Of a DNA stretch of 35,666 nucleotides, positions 30,383 through 35,666 are shown piece by piece. Below the pieces are notes generated by a model that had not been told where the DNA came from, made no database searches, and was given only the letters and a program-made list of their open reading frames with translations. Location: NCBI GenBank assembly GCA_020061305.1, contig JAGUYM010000007.1, positions 1-35,666 on the forward strand, given 5' to 3'. This DNA is from Candidatus Woesebacteria bacterium. Its GTDB lineage: Bacteria > Patescibacteriota > Microgenomatia > UBA8517. The translations under genes were made by a program, and so were the position numbers. How positions within the stretch are numbered: the stretch's first letter is position 1; every line of letters starts with the position of its first letter.

Positions 30383-32233
30383 ATGAGTCTATCTAAAAAG
30401 TTTTTTATTTTCTTGTTCTCACTATGTACTATGTACTTTGTACTTGGTACTACTGCTCACGCAGCAGGTGAATTTAACACTGATTTTGAAGTTACCTATA
30501 CTTTAAGAGAAAATGGAATTACTGAAGTTAAAAATAAAATTACCTTAACCAATATTTTTAGTAATTTATATGCCACTTCTTATTCTGTAGTTCTATCTGG
30601 AGTCAGCCCAAAAAACATTATTTCATACGGAAGTGATGGGGCAAGTTATATTGTAAACACCAAGCAGGATGAAGGTCAGACAAATATTAATATCGATTTT
30701 CCTGATACTGTAGTAGGTAAAGGCAACTCAAGAACTTTTTATTTAACTTATGATGAATCTTCATTTGCAGTGAAAACTGGTGAAGTTTGGGAAGTGACAA
30801 TTCCTAAGATTGGTGATGAAAACGCATTTTCAAGTTATTTTGTAAATTTAATTGTGCCTAAAAATTTAGGTCAGGAAGCATACATATCTCCAAGCCCTAG
30901 ATCAACTGATCACAATGAAAGCCATTTTGTGTATAGATTTACCAAAGATGATGTAAAAACATCAGGAGTTGTTGCCGGTTTTGGTCAATTTCAAGTTTTT
31001 AGTTTCACTTTAAATTATCATCTTGAAAATCCATTAAGTAAAACCGCTCAAACAGAAATTACACTTCCTCCGGATACTTCCTACCAAAAAATGTATTACA
31101 CCAATTTAAATCCACGGCCAAATAGTATGTATGTGGACCGAGACGGAAATTGGATAGCTAATTATGCCCTTAAACCAAGGGAAAGAGTAGATGTAATTGC
31201 GTCTGGTCAAGTTCAAATTTTTGCTTCGGTTCGGCCATTTCCTAAACCAAGTGAGGAAACCTTAAAAGATAATTTAAAACCAAATACATATTGGGAAGTT
31301 GATGATCCAAATATTAAAAATTTAGCCAACAACTTAAAAACTCCAAAAGCAATTTATGATTATGTATCAACTACACTAAAATATGATTATGGGAGGGTAA
31401 AGCCAAATGTTGAAAGATTGGGAGCTTCTCGCGCATTAAATGCCCCAAATAGTGCAATTTGTATGGAGTTTACAGATCTTTTTGTAGCCATAGCGCGAGC
31501 GGCAGGAATTCCTGCCAGAGAAGTAAACGGATATGCTTATACGGAAAATCCCGAAATACAACCGCTTTCGTTGGTAAACGATGTTTTACACGCTTGGCCT
31601 GAATATTATGATTATAAAAAAAACGCGTGGATACCTGTTGACCCTACATGGGCATCAACTACAGGTGGAATTGATTATTTTAGCAAACTTGACCTAAGAC
31701 ATTTTACATTTGTAATTCATGGTGTAGACTCGGTCAGACCATATCCAGCCGGATCTTATAAACTAGGAATTAACCCACAAAAAGATATATTTGTTTCATT
31801 TGGCAGTTTACCTCAAGAGAGAAATACAAAACTTCAGGCAACTGCTTATTTGGAGAGCTGGATTCCACTAGTTGCAAATAGAATGGATTTGGAAATTACT
31901 AACCCTGGCCCATCAGCTTATTATGATGTTTTACCCAAAATCTATTTTGACAAAAATGAAGTCAAATACGATAAGACGATCGAAACATTATTGCCGTTTC
32001 AAACCCACGAAACTTACATAGAAATTCCATTTTCTTTTTTGGGAACCAAAACACCTGAAATAGTAAGAGTATTGATAAATGGACAAGATTTAGAAGTTAA
32101 AACAGGTAAGACTCAGGTAATTGTCTATAATTTAATTTTTATATTTTTGCTGGCTATCGTTTTCTTGGTTACTATATTGATAAGACTTGGTAAAATATCT
32201 TTCCGATGGAAATTTCCAAAAAAGAATTCTTAA
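30383..32233 (+). CDS. Exported, membrane-anchored transglutaminase-like protein
   Basis: The protein has 616 residues. A signal peptide (about 1-28, ending TTAHAAG) is followed by a large strand-rich extracellular part (about 30-320). A transglutaminase-like cysteine protease core (about 320-450) has a Cys-His-Asp triad: C360 (NSAICMEF), H403 (VLHAWPEY) and D420 (VDPTWAS). A C-terminal membrane helix (about 582-604) and a basic tail follow. It probably cleaves or crosslinks surface proteins. The start is set by the promoter and signal peptide. An upstream in-frame codon near 30128 would precede the promoter. Part of the signal-peptide core is a heptanucleotide array. It overlaps uvrC by 28 nt. 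Confidence 0.85.
   Translation: MSLSKKFFIFLFSLCTMYFVLGTTAHAAGEFNTDFEVTYTLRENGITEVKNKITLTNIFSNLYATSYSVVLSGVSPKNIISYGSDGASYIVNTKQDEGQTNINIDFPDTVVGKGNSRTFYLTYDESSFAVKTGEVWEVTIPKIGDENAFSSYFVNLIVPKNLGQEAYISPSPRSTDHNESHFVYRFTKDDVKTSGVVAGFGQFQVFSFTLNYHLENPLSKTAQTEITLPPDTSYQKMYYTNLNPRPNSMYVDRDGNWIANYALKPRERVDVIASGQVQIFASVRPFPKPSEETLKDNLKPNTYWEVDDPNIKNLANNLKTPKAIYDYVSTTLKYDYGRVKPNVERLGASRALNAPNSAICMEFTDLFVAIARAAGIPAREVNGYAYTENPEIQPLSLVNDVLHAWPEYYDYKKNAWIPVDPTWASTTGGIDYFSKLDLRHFTFVIHGVDSVRPYPAGSYKLGINPQKDIFVSFGSLPQERNTKLQATAYLESWIPLVANRMDLEITNPGPSAYYDVLPKIYFDKNEVKYDKTIETLLPFQTHETYIEIPFSFLGTKTPEIVRVLINGQDLEVKTGKTQVIVYNLIFIFLLAIVFLVTILIRLGKISFRWKFPKKNS
30421..30455 (+). repeat. Heptanucleotide tandem array in the signal peptide region
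   Basis: The units ACTATGT, ACTATGT, ACTTTGT, ACTTGGT and a fifth, partly matching ACTACTG are in exact 7-bp phase. They encode most of the hydrophobic core and the end of the signal peptide (about residues 13-24). Confidence 0.75.
32188..32196 (+). promoter_or_regulatory. Extended -10 promoter of uvrC
   Basis: TGG followed by TAAAAT (32191-32196) lies inside the transglutaminase gene. It ends 9 nt before the uvrC ATG, so the leader would be about 3 nt. Confidence 0.4.
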
Positions 32234-33504
32234 AATTACCCGTTAGTCCCGGTGTTTATATTTTTTATGCCAAAAATACCCCCATCTATATTGGCAAGGC
32301 AATAAATTTAAAAAACAGATTAAACAGCTATTTATCAAAAAATTTACTCCCAAAAACTAAAAAAATGGTAGCTTCAGCGAATTATGTAGAATATATTCTT
32401 GTCAATTCAGAGATTGAAAGTTTACTTTTAGAAGCAGAACTAATTAAAAAATACAAGCCAAAATACAACATAGTACTTAAAGATGACAAAAATCCACTTT
32501 ATATTGTAATTACAAAAGATGAATTTCCCCGCATTCTTACAGTTCGTAAACTTTTGACTTTTGACTATAGACTTGCAACTGTTTACGGTCCTTTCCCAAA
32601 TTCATCTGAAGTTAAAAAGATATTAAAAATAATTAGAAAAATTGTACCATTTTCTGACCACAAATTGGGCAAAAAACCATGTATTTATAGTCATTTGGGA
32701 CTGTGTAGTCCATGCCCTTCGGCTGTCGCCAGAATTAAGAATTATGAATTAAGAATTATGAATTTAAAACGATACACACAGAACATCAAAAAAATAAAGC
32801 AGATACTTTCAAGAAAGTTTAGTTTCGTTAGAAATCAACTTGTTAAGGAAATGAAAACGTTAAGTAAGCAAAATAAATTTGAAGAAGCATTGGTAATAAG
32901 AGAAAAAATAAAGACTCTTGATTATATTACTCAAGTTAAATCTAACATCAAATGGTATCTTGAAAATCCTAACCTAATTGAGGATATCAGAAGTCAGGAG
33001 TTGAGAGAGTTAAAAAAAATACTTTCTACATACTGTAGAATACATAATACTAATTTGGTTAGAATTGAGTGCTTTGACATTGCCCACCTGGCCGGGCTAC
33101 ACCCTACAGCGTCGATGGTTGTGTTCGAAAATGGACAGGAGCTAAAAAGTGCGTATAGACATTTTAAAATAAGGCAAAAGAAGTCAAATTCTGATTATGA
33201 TTCTATGAAAGAAGTTGCCATAAGAAGAGTTAAAAACCTTGAGAATTGGGGAAGACCTGATTTGATTATAGTCGATGGAGGATATGGTCAAGTCAAATTA
33301 TTTGATAATGAATTTAAAAGATATAATATCCCAGTTATAGGAATTGCCAAAAATCCAGATAGAATTGTATTTCCAAATGGTAATAAACTTAAATTGCAGG
33401 GCCCGGCCCAATTATTTCTTGAAAGAATTAGGGATGAAGCACATAGGTTTGCCAGACGGCTTCATCATAAGTTAATAAATAAATACTTGACACTTGACTC
33501 TTAA
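32206..33504 (+). CDS. uvrC: Excinuclease ABC subunit C lacking the C-terminal HhH domain
   Basis: The protein has 432 residues against about 600 usually. The GIY-YIG nuclease (about 10-90; GVYIFY, IYIGKA) makes the 3' incision. A cysteine-bearing region (CIYSHLGLCSPC) and a UVR motif (about 215-250) that binds UvrB follow. The RNase H-like nuclease that makes the 5' incision has IECFDIAHLAG, LIIVDGGYGQ and RDEAHRFA. The protein ends soon after this, so the (HhH)2 DNA-binding domain is absent. Three heptanucleotide arrays lie in the gene, and the last contains the stop codon. It overlaps the transglutaminase gene by 28 nt. Confidence 0.94.
   Translation: MEISKKEFLKLPVSPGVYIFYAKNTPIYIGKAINLKNRLNSYLSKNLLPKTKKMVASANYVEYILVNSEIESLLLEAELIKKYKPKYNIVLKDDKNPLYIVITKDEFPRILTVRKLLTFDYRLATVYGPFPNSSEVKKILKIIRKIVPFSDHKLGKKPCIYSHLGLCSPCPSAVARIKNYELRIMNLKRYTQNIKKIKQILSRKFSFVRNQLVKEMKTLSKQNKFEEALVIREKIKTLDYITQVKSNIKWYLENPNLIEDIRSQELRELKKILSTYCRIHNTNLVRIECFDIAHLAGLHPTASMVVFENGQELKSAYRHFKIRQKKSNSDYDSMKEVAIRRVKNLENWGRPDLIIVDGGYGQVKLFDNEFKRYNIPVIGIAKNPDRIVFPNGNKLKLQGPAQLFLERIRDEAHRFARRLHHKLINKYLTLDS
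32551..32578 (+). repeat. Heptanucleotide array 1 in uvrC
   Basis: The units are CTTTTGA, CTTTTGA, CTATAGA, CTTGCAA in exact phase. They encode LLTFDYRLAT, a variable loop after the GIY-YIG domain. Confidence 0.7.
32733..32767 (+). repeat. Heptanucleotide array 2 in uvrC
   Basis: The five units AATTAAG, AATTATG, AATTAAG, AATTATG, AATTTAA are in exact phase. They encode IKNYELRIMNLK between the cysteine region and the UVR motif. Confidence 0.75.
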
Positions 33505-33519
33505 CGCTTAATACTTAGA
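33485..33519 (+). repeat. Heptanucleotide array 3 across the uvrC stop codon
   Basis: The five units ACTTGAC, ACTTGAC, TCTTAAC, GCTTAAT, ACTTAGA are in exact phase. The third unit, with its neighbour, supplies the uvrC stop. The array ends 2 nt before the next gene's ATG. Confidence 0.75.
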
Positions 33520-33521
33520 TT

Positions 33522-33923
33522 ATGAAACGAATCCTGAGATATTTTGTTATAAGTACTGTTGCAATATTTTTAACCTCTTCGATTGCTTCTGGATTAAGGT
33601 TTGAAAAAGGACTAGAGACTCTTCTATATACTGGTTTAGGGCTGACACTGGCCTCTGTAATAGCAAAGCCCATTATTAATCTTTTACTACTGCCTGTTAA
33701 TCTTGTTACATTTGGTTTATTTAGATGGGTTTCGGCGGTTGCTGTTCTTTATATTGTAAGTTTTATAGTTCCCGGCTTTTCAATTTCTAATTTTCATTTT
33801 GGTGGATATACCAGTATGTGGATAGAACTTCCAGCAATAGCCTTTACAGGCTTTTTGGCCTATCTTGCCTTTTCGTTCTTATATTCATTTATCTCATCAT
33901 TTATTTATTGGCTTATTAAGTAG
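33522..33923 (+). CDS. Phage holin superfamily IV-like membrane protein
   Basis: The protein has 133 residues with four predicted helices (about 5-23, 33-60, 66-85 and 102-130). The spacing, the KPIINLLLLPVNLVTFGLFRWV segment and the polar loop FSISNFHFGG match the small four-helix family annotated as phage holin family 4. It is common in ordinary bacteria with no prophage, and its role is unclear. No other phage gene is near. It starts 17 nt after the uvrC stop, directly after a repeat array that has supplied its upstream region. Confidence 0.75.
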   Translation: MKRILRYFVISTVAIFLTSSIASGLRFEKGLETLLYTGLGLTLASVIAKPIINLLLLPVNLVTFGLFRWVSAVAVLYIVSFIVPGFSISNFHFGGYTSMWIELPAIAFTGFLAYLAFSFLYSFISSFIYWLIK

Positions 33924-33932
33924 ATTCTGGTG

Positions 33933-33938
33933 TATAAT
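33933..33938 (+). promoter_or_regulatory. -10 box of secG
   Basis: A perfect TATAAT ends 8 nt before the secG ATG, giving a leader of about 2 nt. Confidence 0.5.
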
Positions 33939-33946
33939 TAAGATAT

Positions 33947-34156
33947 ATGCAAGCAACTATTCAGGTAGTTCAGGTGGCGTCTGCTGCGGTTATTATTTTT
34001 TTTGTTTTGCTTCAAGTAAGGGGAACAGGTTTGGGTAGAAATGCATCATCGGCGTCATTTACCAGAAGGGGATTAGAAAAAACAATCTTTAAGGGAACAT
34101 TTTTGGTTGCATTTATATTTCTGTTATCATCATTTATAGCGCTTTTTATTAAATAA
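33947..34156 (+). CDS. secG: Preprotein translocase subunit SecG
   Basis: The protein has 69 residues with two helices (about 7-24 and 49-67). The loop VLLQVRGTGLGRNASSASFTRRGLEKTIFKGT carries the SecG hallmarks LLQ, the G-rich turn, and the RRGxEKxxxxxT signature. SecG assists the SecYEG channel during SecA-driven export. It is followed after 1 nt by the binding-protein gene, so the two are probably cotranscribed. Confidence 0.9.
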   Translation: MQATIQVVQVASAAVIIFFVLLQVRGTGLGRNASSASFTRRGLEKTIFKGTFLVAFIFLLSSFIALFIK

Positions 34157-34157
34157 A

Positions 34158-35450
34158 ATGCTTTCCTTTAGGTTTATAGTTAGATTTCTTAAGGCTTTTT
34201 TTGCAAGATTTAATACACTAATTATTATCGGCGTTTTTGTCGGATTTTTAATTTTTCTGACCATATCTATACTTTTACCAAACTTAATTATCACAACTCA
34301 AAGAGTTGGAATAATTGGTAGATTTACTCTTTCTAGCTTACCGTTGGAAATCTCAAGTCTAATAAGCAAGGGTTTAACTAAGGTTGCAAATAATGGGAGT
34401 GTTGAGCCTGATATAGCGAAGTCATGGCAAACCAGTGACGGTGGTAAGACCTGGACATTTGAACTTGACAGCTCATTAAAATGGCACGATGGTAAATCAC
34501 TGATATCCAAAGACTTAACCTATGAGTTTAGCGATGCCAAAATCGAATTCCCGTCTGATAACGCCATTCAATTTATACTTGATAGTAAATTTTCCGCATT
34601 CCCTTTAATTGTTAGCAAGCCTGCTTTTAAAAAGGGTCTTTTAGGTTTAAATGATTGGAAGGTAAAAAAATTAAATTTGGCAGGTGGTTATTTACAAAGT
34701 TTAACTATTCAAGATAAGGGTAAAAACAAAATTCAGTTTAAATTTTACCCATCGGAAGAAAGGGCAAAAATTGCATTCAAATTGGGTGAGATTGATACAA
34801 TCCAAAATTTACAGAATCCTGAGCCATTTAATTCATGGAAACAAATTGACTTAGGAAAAAATAAAAGTTATGACAATGTTGTCGTCCTATTTATTAACAC
34901 CCAAAAAGAGAAACTATCGGATAAAGCTGTTAGGCTATCTCTCAATTATGCAATTGATAAAAATTTGTTTAATGATGAAAGAGCAATAAGCCCAATATCC
35001 CCGCTTTCGTGGGCATATAACCCACAAGTAAAGGAATTTAATCAGGATTTAAATAAAACCAAGGAAGCAAAAGGCATGGAAATTAAAATATCAACTTTAC
35101 CTAATTTAACAAAGACTGCAGAAATAATTTCAGATAATTGGAGCGAAGTTGGCATAAAATCAGAGATTGAGGTGGTAACAACCATACCACAGGATTATGA
35201 TGTATTTTTGGCGACACTGGACATACCCAAAGATCCAGATCAATACAGCTTGTGGCATTCAACTCAGACCTCAACAAATATTTCTAAACTCAATAATCCT
35301 AGAATCGACAAACTTCTGGAGGATGGTAGAACAGAGCTGGATCAGGAAACAAGAAAAAAAATATATTTAGATTTTCAAAGATTTTTAGTTGAAGAAGTTC
35401 CAGCTATTTTCCTCTATCATCCTACACTATATACAATTTCAAGGAAATAA
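34158..35450 (+). CDS. Membrane-anchored peptide-binding protein (SBP family 5)
   Basis: The protein has 430 residues. An N-terminal helix (about 18-43) with no lipobox should anchor it in the membrane. The rest matches family-5 solute-binding proteins of peptide transporters: LEISSLISKGLTKVANNGSVEPDIAKSW, GKTWTFELDSSLKWHDGKSL, and DKAVRLSLNYAIDKN. It is shorter than the usual 500-550 residues. No permease or ATPase gene is near, so it may serve a transporter encoded elsewhere or act alone. It follows secG by 1 nt. Confidence 0.85.
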   Translation: MLSFRFIVRFLKAFFARFNTLIIIGVFVGFLIFLTISILLPNLIITTQRVGIIGRFTLSSLPLEISSLISKGLTKVANNGSVEPDIAKSWQTSDGGKTWTFELDSSLKWHDGKSLISKDLTYEFSDAKIEFPSDNAIQFILDSKFSAFPLIVSKPAFKKGLLGLNDWKVKKLNLAGGYLQSLTIQDKGKNKIQFKFYPSEERAKIAFKLGEIDTIQNLQNPEPFNSWKQIDLGKNKSYDNVVVLFINTQKEKLSDKAVRLSLNYAIDKNLFNDERAISPISPLSWAYNPQVKEFNQDLNKTKEAKGMEIKISTLPNLTKTAEIISDNWSEVGIKSEIEVVTTIPQDYDVFLATLDIPKDPDQYSLWHSTQTSTNISKLNNPRIDKLLEDGRTELDQETRKKIYLDFQRFLVEEVPAIFLYHPTLYTISRK

Positions 35451-35481
35451 TCATACTCGAACAAGAGGGGTCGGGTGTATG

Positions 35482-35555
35482 GGTGATCGAGCAGAATTGA
35501 ACTGCCAACCCCTGCTTCCACAGAGCAGTGCTCTAACCGTTGAGCTACGATCACC
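35482..35555 (-). tRNA. tRNA-His (anticodon GTG)
   Basis: On the reverse strand the acceptor GTGATCG pairs with CGATCAC. An encoded extra 5' G (G-1) faces the discriminator C, the identity mark of tRNA-His. The anticodon stem CTGCT/AGCAG encloses CTGTGGA with anticodon GTG. The T-arm GGCAG-TTCAATT-CTGCT is normal. CCA is not fully encoded. The sequence upstream (35556-35666) shows a TATAAT only 2 nt from the 5' end, too close for a normal promoter, and a 6-bp inverted repeat. I see no gene there. Confidence 0.94.
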
Positions 35556-35666
35556 ATATTATAGTCTGGAGCCCATATACGACAGGGCTCGAAACTACTT
35601 CACAAACATAGTTTAACATGTTCGTTTGCATTCTCCAAGGGAGGGGTCAAAGGGGAAGGAATTGGA

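Noticed and set aside
32733-32767. CRISPR-like or ordinary microsatellite interpretation of the tandem arrays
   Set aside because: Units are only 7 bp, adjacent and degenerate, with no spacers; CRISPR is excluded.
33505-33521. uvrC as a frameshifted or broken gene
   Set aside because: No HhH-like sequence follows in any frame before the next gene, and domain loss is common in this kind of genome as I recall, so it is treated as an intact short UvrC.
33522-33923. Prophage, because of the holin-like gene and the phage-type metallopeptidase at 14140
   Set aside because: There are no capsid, terminase, tail or integrase genes, and both families are widespread on chromosomes.
35556-35666. Another tRNA or a gene at the right edge
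   Set aside because: A 6-bp inverted repeat (GAGCCC/GGGCTC) is present, but no cloverleaf or convincing reading frame.

Overview
The window looks like chromosomal DNA of a small-genome, AT-rich member of the Candidate Phyla Radiation (Patescibacteria), most likely the Microgenomates group. This is an inference from several traits: low G+C, very tight gene packing with 1-14 nt overlaps, the lemA-htpX-gatCAB order, a UvrC without its C-terminal helix-hairpin-helix domain, a phage-type metallopeptidase next to an EF-Tu-domain-II-like mini-protein, and promoter -10 boxes placed about 6 nt before start codons. I could not run a phylogeny.

Layout. 1-1140: tRNA-Gly(CCC), a LysM membrane protein, tRNA-Asp(GTC) and a small CxxC protein. 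1136-8967: a SemiSWEET-like protein, PolX, LemA, HtpX, the GatCAB amidotransferase that makes Gln-tRNA and/or Asn-tRNA, and an MFS exporter. 8970-12967: a GGDEF protein translationally abutting DnaE. 12977-16286: L19, RuvC, EF-like barrel, metallopeptidase, a HolA-like protein, a HAD phosphatase and a cupin. 16303-21502: PEP synthase, enolase and phosphoglycerate mutase, a lower-glycolysis/gluconeogenesis operon. 21505-28341: LexA divergent from UvrB, an unknown gene, UppP and UvrA. 28370-29456: an AbiEii-type toxin-antitoxin pair and a 55-residue zinc-ribbon protein. 29457-30382: an island of folded RNA-like elements around a GC-rich, foreign-looking 4-TM gene. 30383-35450: a membrane-anchored transglutaminase, UvrC, a holin-like protein, SecG and an anchored peptide-binding protein. 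The window ends with tRNA-His. All three excinuclease genes and the SOS repressor lie within about 12 kb.

Three signals go beyond routine annotation. (1) A family of degenerate 7-bp tandem repeat arrays, usually four to five units, sits inside or across the edges of core genes (gatC/gatA, ppsA twice, uppP, the transglutaminase signal peptide, uvrC three times, and before lemA). They are tolerated in frame. GC-rich palindromes (gatB, ppsA, uvrA) and an 84-bp interspersed repeat (uvrA) behave the same way. (2) At least nine genes have a -10 hexamer exactly 6 nt before the ATG and no Shine-Dalgarno sequence, predicting leaderless mRNAs. The foreign gene and a few others have clear Shine-Dalgarno sites. 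(3) The 29.46-30.24 kb island contains a long terminator-like hairpin, a possible three-way-junction RNA, a UUCG hairpin, and a leader with another three-way fold plus a hairpin displaying the ribosome binding site in its loop. This is the best candidate for an undescribed RNA-regulated cassette.
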